A stretch of 64,000 nt of DNA from positions 620,001-684,000 of the forward strand of contig CAVSJR010000001.1 in the NCBI GenBank assembly GCA_963728285.1, given 5' to 3'. This DNA comes from CAVSJR01 sp963728285 (GTDB lineage Bacteria; Actinomycetota; UBA4738; HRBIN12). How positions within the stretch are numbered: position 1 is the stretch's first letter; each line of letters opens with the position of its first letter. Positions 55,642 through 63,992 of this stretch are shown here, one piece after another. The notes below the pieces were generated by a model. It saw only the letters and a program-made list of their open reading frames with translations. It searched no databases and was not told the DNA's origin. The translations under genes and the position numbers were made by a program.

Positions 55642-56596
55642 CTAGCCGGCGCCGGTTGGCGCCGGTCCCGGGGCCGTCCGCCAGTGGGGGCTCGAGAGGA
55701 TCGTGAGCTCGGGGTCGGTGGTGAGCCTCCTCCGCCGCGTTCCGTCCGAACGGATCGAGAAGATGACGTCGAGCTGCGTATCGAGCTCCTCATTGCTGCG
55801 ATGGAGCACGTACGCGAGGCGTGTTCCCTTGGGCGACCACGTGGGCTGGAGCTCGTCGCGGGACGTGGCCGTGACCCGTCGCAGCCCGGTCCCATCCGGG
55901 CGGATCGTGAACAGATCGTATTGCGCGCTCGCCTCGACCCTGCTGACGAACGCGATGCGGCGTCCGTCCGGGGACCAGACCGGATCGAACCCCGTCATCC
56001 CCTTCGGCGTGACGCCGCGGCGCTCGCGACCCATCGGGATTCATCGTGGCGATGCGGTCGTACCGGACGAAGGCGATCCTGTCGCCGTCGGGCGACCAGG
56101 CGGGATCCGCCTCGGAGGTTCGGTTGTCGGTCAACTGCTTCAGGGCCGACCCGTCGCTGCGCATGGAGAACAGCTCCGAGTCGACCGGACCGCCGTAGCT
56201 GACGAAGAACGCGATCCACCGGCCGTCGGGGGACCAGGCCGGCGCCTCCGCGTTCCCGTCCGGAAGATCGGTGAGCGGGACCGCGCCGGCTCCGGTGGGA
56301 TCCGCCGTCCAGATCTGCTGAAGGTTGCTGTGGTCCAACCGAAGCGTCGCGAAGGCGATGCGCCGTCCGTCCGGCGACCACGCCGGCCCGAAGTCGGGAG
56401 GGAGATCCGCCGTGAGATTTCGGAGTCCCTCGCCGTCCGGCTGCATGCTGAAGATGTCCCACCGTTCATCGCGAAACCCGGCGAACGCGATACGACCCGC
56501 ACGAGCCGGCTCGTCGCCCGCCGACGCCGCGGCCGGCGCGAGCAGGAACAGGGCCAACAGACATCCGACCAGAACACGAGGCAGCGTGAGGGGCAT
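55642..56596 (-). CDS. Secreted TolB-like beta-propeller protein, frameshifted
   Basis: The reconstructed 318-residue protein has a signal peptide (PLTLPRVLVGCLLALFLLAP) and about six PD40/TolB-like blades. Each blade carries PxWSPDGxxIAF (PAWSPDGRRIAFATL, PAWSPDGRWIAFFVS, PAWSPDGDRIAFVRY, PVWSPDGRRIAFVSR, PTWSPKGTRLAYVLH). The frame breaks by one base near 56027, between MNPDGSR and RRGVTPKG. Such propellers bind protein or carbohydrate partners; the ligand is unknown. It lies between a VOC gene and tetR on the same strand. Confidence 0.8.
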
Positions 56597-56646
56597 CACC
56601 GGCGAGTCTGGCCGCTCGCCGATCGTTTGGCCAGCCACGCCTCGGG

Positions 56647-57081
56647 CTACTGGAGGCAGAACTCGTTGCCCTCCGGATCGCGCATGACCACCCAGAACTC
56701 GCCTCGCTCCTCGACTTCGCGAACCACCTCCGCGCCGAGGTCGATCATCCGCTTCACCTCTCGATCGACGGCTGCCTTCCGCTCGTCCAACGGAGTTCCG
56801 AGGGGACCGCCCACGTTGAGGTCGAGATGGACGCGGTTCTTCGCCGCCTTCGGCTCCGGAACGCGTTGAAAGAAGAGCCGCGGACCGCCGCCGTCGGGAT
56901 CCACCACCGCGCTGGCGGAGTTCCATTCGTCCTCCGGCACGCCGAGGTCGGTCAAGAACGCCTCCCACGTCGCGAACCCCTCGGGCGGATCCTGGAGGCG
57001 GTAGCCGAGGGCCGCCGCCCAGAAGGTGGACAGCGCCGCGGGATCGGCACAGTCGAACGTCACCTGAACCTGCGTCGCCAT
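56647..57081 (-). CDS. VOC (glyoxalase/bleomycin-resistance) superfamily protein
   Basis: The 144-residue protein has paired beta-alpha-beta-beta-beta modules of the VOC fold. They are VQVTFDCADPAALSTFWAAAL in the first half and NRVHLDLNVGGPLGTP, WVVMRDPEGNEFCLQ in the second. The terminal DPEGNEFCL motif is typical of the group. Metal ligands at H (HLDLN) and E (NEFCL) suggest a metalloenzyme. Substrate is unknown. It begins a minus-strand run with the propeller and tetR genes. Confidence 0.85.
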   Translation of the reverse strand: MATQVQVTFDCADPAALSTFWAAALGYRLQDPPEGFATWEAFLTDLGVPEDEWNSASAVVDPDGGGPRLFFQRVPEPKAAKNRVHLDLNVGGPLGTPLDERKAAVDREVKRMIDLGAEVVREVEERGEFWVVMRDPEGNEFCLQ

Positions 57082-57198
57082 GCGGACCCCCCTCGGTCGA
57101 TCGGACAGTCTAGGCACGACCGGCGCATGCCGCGAAACCCGACGTGCGGCGCTTCCGCTCGCGCCGAGGGTCGCGCCCACGGGACCGTCCGGGCTCGG

Positions 57199-57228
57199 TT
57201 GACAGTCCTTCCGGGCCCTCGATACGGT
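57199..57228 (+). promoter_or_regulatory. Promoter of the sulfite-reductase operon leader
   Basis: TTGACA at 57199-57204 and TACGGT at 57223-57228 are 18 bases apart. The start of transcription should be near 57235. An ATG there opens a 22-codon frame that overlaps the Cys leader ORF in another frame. Confidence 0.6.
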
Positions 57229-57262
57229 TGCAGATGCAAATCCTATGGGAGAGGTGGAATTC

Positions 57263-57376
57263 GTGGTTCGCACGCGCTGCGCGGGGCTTGTCGCGGCGAT
57301 GATGCCCAGCCGCCTCTGCTGTCGCATGGATGGAGGCGCCCACCCGGAGGGCGTCGATGGGCACGTGCGGCCGTAG
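57263..57376 (+). CDS. Candidate Cys leader peptide of the sulfite-reductase operon
   Basis: A 37-codon ORF starts at GTG, with GGAGAGG eight bases upstream, and contains the run SRLCCRMDGG. The two Cys codons TGC TGT are at 57317-57322, and a third Cys codon lies near the start. It ends at TAG, 27 bases before a strong terminator. The segment GCGGCC at 57367-57372, inside the last codons, is complementary to GGCCGC in the 5' arm of that terminator. A ribosome stalled on the Cys codons would leave this segment free. Internal ATGs at 57299 and 57302 are alternative starts that also include the Cys pair. Confidence 0.6.
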   Translation: MVRTRCAGLVAAMMPSRLCCRMDGGAHPEGVDGHVRP

Positions 57377-57402
57377 CACGACACATCCGGAAGAGCAGCA
57401 CC

Positions 57403-57426
57403 AAGGGCCGCGCGGGCGGCCCTTTT
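57403..57426 (+). terminator. Intrinsic terminator/attenuator before the sulfite-reductase gene
   Basis: AAGGGCCGC and GCGGCCCTT form a 9-bp stem with a GCGG loop, followed by TTCCTATTT. It ends 37 bases before the coding start, so the operon depends on read-through. Confidence 0.8.
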
Positions 57427-57462
57427 CCTATTTACTCGAGAACCGGACCGCGAGGGGCGCAG

Positions 57463-59169
57463 ATGGCGCAGGTCGACAACCCGAGAGCTCGAAAGCCCCG
57501 CCCGAGGGGCCAGGGACAGTGGGCGCTCGGCTACCACGAGCCCCTGAATCCCGCCGAGCGGGTCAAACGCGACGACGATGGGCTCAACGTCCGCGATCGG
57601 ATCGAGGGGATCTTCTCCAAGCAAGGCTTCCGGTCGATCGGCCCGCAGGACCTTCGATCTCGCATGCGGTGGTGGGGCCTGTACACGCAGCGCAAGCAGG
57701 GCGTGCCGGGCGGGCAGACGGCGACCGCGGAGCCGGAGGAGCTGGAGGACGAGTTCTTCATGATGCGCATCCGAATCCCCGGCGGGCGGATGACGACGGA
57801 GCAGCTCCGAGCGGTGGCGTGGGCGAGCGAGCGGCATGGACGAGACGTCGCCGACGTGACGGACCGGCAGAACATCCAGCTCCATTGGATCCGCATCGAG
57901 GACGTCCCCGAGATCTGGGAACGTCTGGAGGCGTGCGGCCTGTCGACGCAGGAGGCCTGCGGCGACACCCCCCGCGTCATGCTCGGCTGCCCCCTCGCCG
58001 GCATCGACGCGAACGAGATCCTCGACGCCACCCCGTACCTCGTGGAGACCGAACGCCGGTATGTCGGTGACCCGTCGTTCTCGAACCTGCCGAGGAAGTA
58101 CAAGACGTCGATCGCGGGATGTCGCCAGCAATGCGCGCAGCACGAGATCAACGACGTGTCGTTCGTCGGGGTGGACCGAGGCGGCGAGGCGGGCTTCGAC
58201 CTCTGGGTCGGCGGCGGGCTGTCGACCAATCCGCACTTCGCCGTGCGCCTCGGCACGTTCGTCGAACCCGACCGGGTGCCCGACGTCTGGGCCGGCGTCA
58301 CCGGCGTGTTCCGGGACTACGGCTATCGGCGCCAGCGCAACCGCGCGCGCTTGAAGTTCCTCGTCGCAGACTGGGGCCCGGAACGGTTTCGCGAGGTGCT
58401 CGAGGGGGAGTACCTGGGCGGACCGCTCCCGGACGGCCCCGCCCCGGAACCCTCGCCCATGGCGCAGCGCGATCACGTCGGCGCGTTCCCGCAGCGGGAC
58501 GGACGGTGCTACGTGGGGTTCGCGCCGAAGGCCGGGCGCATCCTCGGGCACCAGCTCCGGCTGGTCGCCGATCTGGCGGACGCGTACGGGGGTGGGCGCG
58601 TGACCACGACCACGCAGCAGAAGATGGTCGTCCCCGACGTCGATCCGGATCGAGTCGATGAGTTGGCCGCGAGGCTCGATGAGCTCGACCTTCGCGTTCG
58701 TCCGAGCGCGTTCCGCAAGGGGATGATGGCCTGCACCGGGATCGAGTTCTGCAAGCTCGCGATCACGGAGACGAAGGGCCGAGCCCAGTGGCTCTACCAG
58801 GAGCTCGAGGAGCGTCTGCCCGGCTTCGACGAGCCGATCCGCATTCACGTCAATGGATGCCCGAACTCCTGCGCCAGGTTTCAGATCGCCGATATCGGGC
58901 TCATGGGCGCGGTGCTCCCCAGGCCCGACGGAACGAAGTCGGAGGCGTTCCTCGTCCATCTCGGCGGCCAGCTCGGTGAGCGGCCCTCGCTCGGTCGCAA
59001 GGCGAAGGGCGTCCGAATCTACGCCGAGGACGCCGCCGACTACGTCGAGACGCTCCTCCGTCGCTATCTTCGCGGCCGCAACGGCCACTCCAGCTTCGCG
59101 ACGTTCATCGGCTCGCTGTCCGACGACGAGCTCGCGAGGTTCGCCGAGCCCGAGGGAGGTGCCCGATGA
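57463..59169 (+). CDS. Ferredoxin-dependent sulfite (or nitrite) reductase
   Basis: The 568-residue enzyme has siroheme-[4Fe-4S] ligands in CTGIEFCKLA and NGCPNSCARF. It also has the two ferredoxin-like half-domains (WWGLYTQRKQG, GGRMTTEQLRAVAWASERHG; GRVTTTTQQKMVVPDV) and substrate-binding RQNIQLHW. The family includes actinobacterial SirA/NirA. The following cysH and siroheme genes, and a Cys leader, argue for sulfite reduction to sulfide rather than nitrite reduction. GAGGGG precedes the ATG. Its stop overlaps the small zinc-ribbon gene (ATGA). Confidence 0.93.
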   Translation: MAQVDNPRARKPRPRGQGQWALGYHEPLNPAERVKRDDDGLNVRDRIEGIFSKQGFRSIGPQDLRSRMRWWGLYTQRKQGVPGGQTATAEPEELEDEFFMMRIRIPGGRMTTEQLRAVAWASERHGRDVADVTDRQNIQLHWIRIEDVPEIWERLEACGLSTQEACGDTPRVMLGCPLAGIDANEILDATPYLVETERRYVGDPSFSNLPRKYKTSIAGCRQQCAQHEINDVSFVGVDRGGEAGFDLWVGGGLSTNPHFAVRLGTFVEPDRVPDVWAGVTGVFRDYGYRRQRNRARLKFLVADWGPERFREVLEGEYLGGPLPDGPAPEPSPMAQRDHVGAFPQRDGRCYVGFAPKAGRILGHQLRLVADLADAYGGGRVTTTTQQKMVVPDVDPDRVDELAARLDELDLRVRPSAFRKGMMACTGIEFCKLAITETKGRAQWLYQELEERLPGFDEPIRIHVNGCPNSCARFQIADIGLMGAVLPRPDGTKSEAFLVHLGGQLGERPSLGRKAKGVRIYAEDAADYVETLLRRYLRGRNGHSSFATFIGSLSDDELARFAEPEGGAR

Positions 59170-59360
59170 GCGCCCAGGAGTCCGCCACGCCCCGCGCCGT
59201 CCCCTTCTACTGCCCGTTCTGCGGGGAGCAGGACATTCGGCCGGCCGATCCGAGCGGCTACCGATGCGAGGTCTGCGATCGCCGGTGGGAGCTCCGCCTC
59301 GTCGGCGTCGGACCCGGCGCGGACGGGCACGCCGAAGGTCGAGGGGAGGCGTCGCCGTGA
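59166..59360 (+). CDS. Small zinc-ribbon protein of the sulfite-reductase operon
   Basis: The 64-residue protein has CPFC and CEVC knuckles (FYCPFCGEQDIRPADPSGYR, CEVCDRRWELRLV) that should bind zinc, and a disordered tail. Small proteins of this kind occur between the sulfite reductase and cysH genes in other actinobacteria. Their role is unknown; electron transfer or assembly are possibilities. It overlaps both neighbours by 4 bp (ATGA before, GTGA after), so its translation is coupled to theirs. Confidence 0.8.
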   Translation: MSAQESATPRAVPFYCPFCGEQDIRPADPSGYRCEVCDRRWELRLVGVGPGADGHAEGRGEASP

Positions 59361-60252
59361 GCTCCGATCCGCACGAGCCCCTTCACGAGCCGGCATTGCC
59401 GCTGCTCGACGAGGAGGAGGCGCAGATCCACGCCGCCGCCGACCGGTTCGAGCACGCGGGCGCGGAGGAGTTGCTCCGCTGGGCGCTCGAACGCTTTCAT
59501 CCCCGCATGGCGATCTCGGCCGCCGGCGGCGTCGACGGCCTCGCGATCATCGACATGGCGTGGCGCATCGATCCGCGCGTTCGGGTGTTCACGCTCGACA
59601 CGGGCCGATTGCCTCCGGAGACGTACGCGTTGTTCGAGGAGGTGCGGGACCGCTACGGGATCAACGTCGAGTTCGAGTTCCCCGATCGGCAGCAGGTCGA
59701 GCACATGATGTTCGTGAGCGGGCCCAACCTGATGTATCGCAGCGTCGATGATCGCGTCCGATGCTGTGAGATACGCAAGGTCGAGCCGCTGAAGCGAAAG
59801 CTCGCCACGCTCGACGCGTGGGTCTCGGGCCTGCGGCGGGATCAATGGAAGACCAGGAAGAACGTGGCGAAGGTGGAGCTCGACCGCGACCACGGCGGAT
59901 CGTCAAGCTGAACCCGCTCGCCGATTGGTCTGCCGAGGATGTATGGGATTACGTTCGCAAGAACGACGTCCCCTATCACGAGCTCTTCGACCACGGCTAC
60001 ACCTCTATCGGGTGCGCCCCCTGCACCCGGCCCGTTCAGCCCGGCGAGGACGAGCGAGCCGGCCGCTGGTGGTGGGAGCAGGACACGGACAAGGAATGCG
60101 GCATCCACTGCTCGGTCCAGCTCCTCGGCTCGAAGTCGGATCGGGAAGCGAGCCGATTCCGCGGCGTCTGCGGACCGCCCAGCGAACGACGCGGGGGGCG
60201 GCGGCGATCCGGAGCGTATCGGACGCCGACGCACGGCCGGAGGGGAGCCTGA
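59357..60252 (+). CDS. cysH: Adenylyl-sulfate (APS) reductase CysH, frameshifted
   Basis: CysH reduces APS to sulfite with thioredoxin. It has the P-loop-like AISAAGGVDGLAIIDMAWR, FTLDTGRLPPETYALFEEV and WVSGLRRDQWKTR. The cysteine pairs RVRCCEIRKVEPL and GCAPCTRP mark the [4Fe-4S] APS-reductase type, and ECGIH carries the catalytic cysteine. The frame breaks near 59890, where one lost base before RIVKLNPLADWSAEDVWDYV creates a stop. The tail after ECGIH is longer than usual and may hide a further shift. GTG start overlapping the zinc-ribbon gene. Confidence 0.88.
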
Positions 60253-60253
60253 C

Positions 60254-60906
60254 GTGCCCTTCGGATTCCCTGCATTCCTCGAGCTCACGGGCCGCACCGT
60301 GGTCGTCATCGGCGACGGCGCCGTGCGGGAGGGAAAGGTGCGTGGGCTCCTCGCCGCGGGCGCCGACCGCGTCGTGGTCCTCGCGCCGGGAGCTCTTGGA
60401 CGCGCACGACCTGCCCGTGGACGATCGCCGAGTGACCGTCCATCCGCGCGCCTGGGAACCCCGGGATCTCGACGACGCGTTCCTCTGCATCGCCTCATCG
60501 GCGGATCCCCGGCGAGCGCGACGACATCGCCCGCGCCGCGCGCGACCGCCGTGTCCTCGTCAATGTGATGGACGACGTGGCGAACTGCGACTTCGCTGCG
60601 CCGGCCGTCGTGCGCCGAGGCGACCTCGCGATCGCGATCTCGACCGGCGGCCGATCCCCCGCGGCAGCCAGGCGGCTGCGGGAGATGCTCGGCGATCGGT
60701 TCGGCCCGGAGTGGGAGGAGCTGATCGAGATCCTCCGGGCGGTTCGCGAGGACACCCTCCCGATGCTGCCCGATCTCGCCGAGCGCTCCCGCCGCTGGCG
60801 CGCGGCGCTGGATCTCGATGAGGCGCAGGGCCTGGTCTCCGGAGGTCGGGGGGACGAGCTGCGCGCCCGCCTGCGCCGGCGGCTGATCCAGGACGGGGTG
60901 GCGTGA
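60254..60906 (+). CDS. Precorrin-2 dehydrogenase/siroheme synthase N-terminal domain, frameshifted
   Basis: The reconstructed protein of about 217 residues oxidises precorrin-2 and may chelate iron to make siroheme. It has FLELTGRTVVVIGDGAVREG (NAD-binding), RVTVHPRAWEPRDLDDAFLC, VLVNVMDDVANCDFAAPAVV and GDLAIAISTGGRSPAAARRL. Helical ends follow. Breaks lie near 60390 (before ELLDAHDLPVDD) and near 60510 (before ERDDIARAARD). It lies between cysH and the methyltransferase that supplies its substrate, forming a split CysG. It feeds the sulfite reductase at the head of the operon. Confidence 0.85.
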
Positions 60907-61766
60907 TGCGAAATCGTCTCGGGGCCGGCGCCAGTCCGGCACGCGGCGTACGTCCGGCACGCGGCGTAGGTCGCGGCACCGTCTACCTCGTGGGTGCGGG
61001 TCCGGGCGATCCCGGGCTCCTCACGCTCCGGGGCGCGGAGGTGCTCGGCCACGCGGACGTCGTCGTGTTCGATCGCCTCGCCTCGCCACGCCTCCTCGAC
61101 CTGGCGCCCGATAGCGCCGAGCGGATCTACGCGGGCAAGGAGCCCGGTCGCTCGGCCATGCCTCAGCGCGAGATCAACGCGCTGCTGGTGAAGCGCGCGT
61201 CCGGCGGCTCGGTCGTGGTACGCCTCAAGGGAGGCGATCCGTTCGTGTTCGGTCGCGGGGGCGAGGAGGCGCTCGCCTGCGCGAGTGCCGGGGTCCCCTT
61301 CGAGGTCGTCCCCGGCGTGTCGTCGGCCGTCGCGGCTCCGGCCGCCGCCGGCATTCCGGTGACGCACCGAGGGCTGGCGCAGAGCTTCGGCGTCGTCACG
61401 GGAAGCACGGCCCACGGCGAGGACGTGGACCTCCACCGCGTCGCGACGGCGGTCGACACCGTCGTCGTGCTCATGGCCGCGGGAAGGCTCGCCGAGACGT
61501 GCGGCGACCTCGTCGACGCCGGACGCCCGCCCGACGATCCGGCTGCGATCGTCCAGTGGGCCGGCACCGCCGAGCAGACCGTGGTCGTGGGGACGCTCAC
61601 ATCACTTCCCGGGCTCGCGGCGGCGGCCTCGATCGGGCCGCCGGCCACGCTGGTGGTCGGTCCCGTGGTCGCGCTCGCGGGTGGCCTGGCGGGCGGCCCT
61701 CAGACGCAGTCGGCCGAGCCCGCGTCGGCGTACTCGCGTTCGCCAGGCGCCGAGACGAATCGGTAG
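60903..61766 (+). CDS. cobA: Uroporphyrinogen-III C-methyltransferase
   Basis: The 287-residue SAM enzyme makes precorrin-2 from uroporphyrinogen III. Family motifs are GTVYLVGAGPGDPGLLTLRG, VVVRLKGGDPFVFGRGGEEA, FEVVPGVSSAVAAPAAAGIP and VTHRGLAQSFGVVTG. It lacks the CysG dehydrogenase domain, which is encoded just upstream. The start overlaps the preceding stop (GTGATG). An 18-base tandem duplication near the start gives a PARGV repeat. The 3' end overlaps the convergent phosphoesterase gene by 67 bases. Confidence 0.93.
   Translation: MMRNRLGAGASPARGVRPARGVGRGTVYLVGAGPGDPGLLTLRGAEVLGHADVVVFDRLASPRLLDLAPDSAERIYAGKEPGRSAMPQREINALLVKRASGGSVVVRLKGGDPFVFGRGGEEALACASAGVPFEVVPGVSSAVAAPAAAGIPVTHRGLAQSFGVVTGSTAHGEDVDLHRVATAVDTVVVLMAAGRLAETCGDLVDAGRPPDDPAAIVQWAGTAEQTVVVGTLTSLPGLAAAASIGPPATLVVGPVVALAGGLAGGPQTQSAEPASAYSRSPGAETNR
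60934..60969 (+). repeat. In-frame 18-bp tandem duplication in cobA
   Basis: The unit GTCCGGCACGCGGCGTA plus C or G occurs twice in succession. It lies in the non-conserved N-terminal extension of the methyltransferase, before the GTVYLVG start of the domain. Confidence 0.8.
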
Positions 61767-62689
61767 TCGTAGCCGGAATCACCCAGGCGCATCTCGAGCG
61801 CGCCGAACGACCGACCCTGGAACGCCACGAGGTTCGCCGGCCGCGGCACCCCCTCGGGGGCGCCCGAGTACGTCGATCCGCCGGTCCCGACGATGAACTC
61901 GGTCAGGCCCTTCGGATCCGGGTTCCCGTAGGGATCCTGCGGCGCGAATCGCTGGTAGTTGTGGTAGTGCCCGTTCAGGATCACGTCGGCGCGAGCGCGG
62001 TAGAGCTGGCGTATCAGCGGCTTCACCCAGTGTCCGACCTTCGGATACACGCCCCAGCGGAACCAGGCGTGATGCCAGTACGCGAGGGTGCATGGGTACC
62101 GGCTGTTGGGGTGCGCCGCGAGGTCTCGCGCGAGCCACTCGAACTGCGCGTCGCCGCGCCTGCAGCCTCCGGCGTTCTCGGCGCGCACGACCGGCATATG
62201 CCCCTTGCCCTCGTACCGGTTCCACGTAACGCCCTTGCACAACTGGGAGTTCAGGGCGATGAGATGCCAGCCTCCGAGATCGTAGGAGTAGTACGCGCGG
62301 GGGGAGGGCACCAGGTCGCCGAAGTAATCGAGGAACCCGCGCATGTAGAGGGTGTAGGTCTCATGGTTGCCGGCCACCGGCGAGGAGATCGGCTTCAGGT
62401 CGTGGAAGTAGCGGTCGTAGTAGGCCCGAAAGTCGTCGAGGTCGCCGTGGAGGTATTGAAGGTCGCCCAACGGAAGGAACCGGTCCACGTCGAGCCGCTC
62501 GACGAGGGCCGCAACCCGGTTGTAGCGACACCGACGGGTGTGCTCGCGCGGCAGCGAGTTGCAGGCGATGTCGCCCACCGCCGCGATCGTCGGAGGCGAA
62601 CCTCCGTCCACGGTGACGGAGCCGGAGGAGGATGACGACGCGGGCCCGGGCACCACGAGGAGCGCGATCGTCGCGACCGCGGCGATCAT
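61700..62689 (-). CDS. Secreted metallophosphoesterase (calcineurin-like)
   Basis: The 329-residue protein has a hydrophobic signal (IAAVATIALLVVPGPAS) and a calcineurin-like phosphoesterase domain. Metal ligands are visible in AAVGDIACN, PLGDLQYLHGDL, VAGNHET, LAYWHHAWF and LNGHYHNYQR. It resembles purple-acid-phosphatase-like secreted hydrolases. A more basic N-terminus (NASRSMLR) exists in another frame just upstream, so the true start may be about nine codons earlier with a frame break near 62690. It is convergent with cobA and overlaps it. Confidence 0.87.
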   Translation of the reverse strand: MIAAVATIALLVVPGPASSSSSGSVTVDGGSPPTIAAVGDIACNSLPREHTRRCRYNRVAALVERLDVDRFLPLGDLQYLHGDLDDFRAYYDRYFHDLKPISSPVAGNHETYTLYMRGFLDYFGDLVPSPRAYYSYDLGGWHLIALNSQLCKGVTWNRYEGKGHMPVVRAENAGGCRRGDAQFEWLARDLAAHPNSRYPCTLAYWHHAWFRWGVYPKVGHWVKPLIRQLYRARADVILNGHYHNYQRFAPQDPYGNPDPKGLTEFIVGTGGSTYSGAPEGVPRPANLVAFQGRSFGALEMRLGDSGYDYRFVSAPGEREYADAGSADCV

Positions 62690-62973
62690 CGCGCAGCATC
62701 GAGCGCGACGCGTTCATCCGCCCTCCCCCATCCCCACGGCATCCTCCGGGGCATCGGCTCGCGCTTGGGTGACGCCGGGGGCCCGAGCCGGCCCGCCGCG
62801 AGTCTACCGTCGAGGCCCCGGCGGACGCGACCCCCGCGGCCCTGCTCCAATCGGCCGTTCGGCTCAGGGAGGAGCTCTCCCCGGCCGATGACGGACCAGG
62901 GGATCCCTCCCTCGGAGGTCGGCGGGACGACCCGCCCTCGGGCCGAGGAGGGACGCTCGGAAGGAGCACGGCG

Positions 62974-63591
62974 ATGACACGAGCACCCAACCTGACCGCA
63001 CCGCTCCGATCCGCGGCGGTGCTGTTCGCCCTGCTCGGCCTCGCCGCGTGCTCGGGCTCCGGCGGCACGCCCGGAGGGGCCGGGACAGCCTCGCTCTCGC
63101 CCGTCGCCAACAGCGGCCCGCCGACCGCCGTCGAGGAGTCCCGGCGCTTCGTGCTTCAGGACGACGTTGCCCCGGTAGGCCTCGGACCGCTTCGGCTGAA
63201 GAAGAGCGATCCGACCCCCGGAGCCGAACAGGGCTGGCGTGGGGGCTGGACCACGCAGAGCCTCGTGCTGTCGCCGGGGCAGCAACGCCTCGGCTGGGAG
63301 TGGACGCGGTCCACCGCCGACGTCTACGAGGACGCCACCACCGCGGCCCACGCCTTCGATCTCACGCGCGACTACATCGTGAGCACCTACGCCGCCGACG
63401 CACGACAGTCCGATCCGGGGATCGCCGAGGAATCGGTCGCGGTCGAGGCGACGCAGGACGTTCCCGACGCCACCGTGGTGTGGCGCTCGAACAACGTCGT
63501 TGGGCAACTCGCCGGCTTCGGGGGACGCCCACTGACGAACGACGACATCGTCGAGCTGGCGCGCCGACTGAGCGGCTCTTCGTCAATGTAG
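62974..63591 (+). CDS. Lipoprotein of unknown function
   Basis: The 205-residue protein has a lipoprotein signal (RSAAVLFALLGLAAC, lipobox LAAC). A Gly/Ser-rich spacer follows, then a globular part with RLGWEWTRSTADVYEDATTA, AHAFDLTRDYIVSTYAAD and VVWRSNNVVGQLAGF. The second half resembles small extracytoplasmic sensor-like domains, but no family is recognised. There is a possible ribosome binding site (GGAAGGAG) before the ATG. It has no operon partner on its strand. Confidence 0.7.
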   Translation: MTRAPNLTAPLRSAAVLFALLGLAACSGSGGTPGGAGTASLSPVANSGPPTAVEESRRFVLQDDVAPVGLGPLRLKKSDPTPGAEQGWRGGWTTQSLVLSPGQQRLGWEWTRSTADVYEDATTAAHAFDLTRDYIVSTYAADARQSDPGIAEESVAVEATQDVPDATVVWRSNNVVGQLAGFGGRPLTNDDIVELARRLSGSSSM

Positions 63592-63728
63592 TGAGGACGT
63601 TGGACGCTCCCGCTCTGTCGAACTCGGAACGCCTTGGTTGAGCGCGTCAGGGGGTCGGTTCATGGTGCGGCGCTGACCTCCGGTGCGTTCGTTGCGACGA
63701 GTCTGAACACCACCGGACTGTGATACCG

Positions 63729-63992
63729 CTAGGCAGTCGAGAACATCGCGACGACGTTCGCGGCTGCCTGCATGAGCCCACCGAGAACGAACAGCCCTAT
63801 CCCGAGGATTCTCCACGCCCAGCCTTCGTACAGAGCGCCGCGCACAAGCGCATCAAACTCTGCCCTCTGTCGAGCTTCAGCCTCGCCGCGTGTCTTGACG
63901 TGCTGTTCGATCTGCTCCTGAGCATCGGTGACATCGTCAGGTTCGGCCTCCATCGCAGCACCACCCGTTGAACGAACGGTAGGGACGCTCAC
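63729..63992 (-). CDS. Small membrane protein of unknown function
   Basis: The 87-residue protein has a charged helical N-terminal half (EAEPDDVTDAQEQIEQHVKT, GEAEARQRAEFDALVRG) and one C-terminal membrane segment (ILGIGLFVLGGLMQAAANVV). The start could be the GTG at the window edge or the ATG 13 codons later. No family is recognised. Confidence 0.55.
   Translation of the reverse strand: MSVPTVRSTGGAAMEAEPDDVTDAQEQIEQHVKTRGEAEARQRAEFDALVRGALYEGWAWRILGIGLFVLGGLMQAAANVVAMFSTA

Noticed and set aside
57234..57302. 22-codon ATG frame starting at the predicted transcription start of the sulfite-reductase leader
   Set aside because: It has no Cys codons and no ribosome binding site. A leaderless start is possible, but the overlapping GTG ORF with a ribosome binding site and the Cys-Cys pair fits attenuation better. 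Kept only as an alternative.
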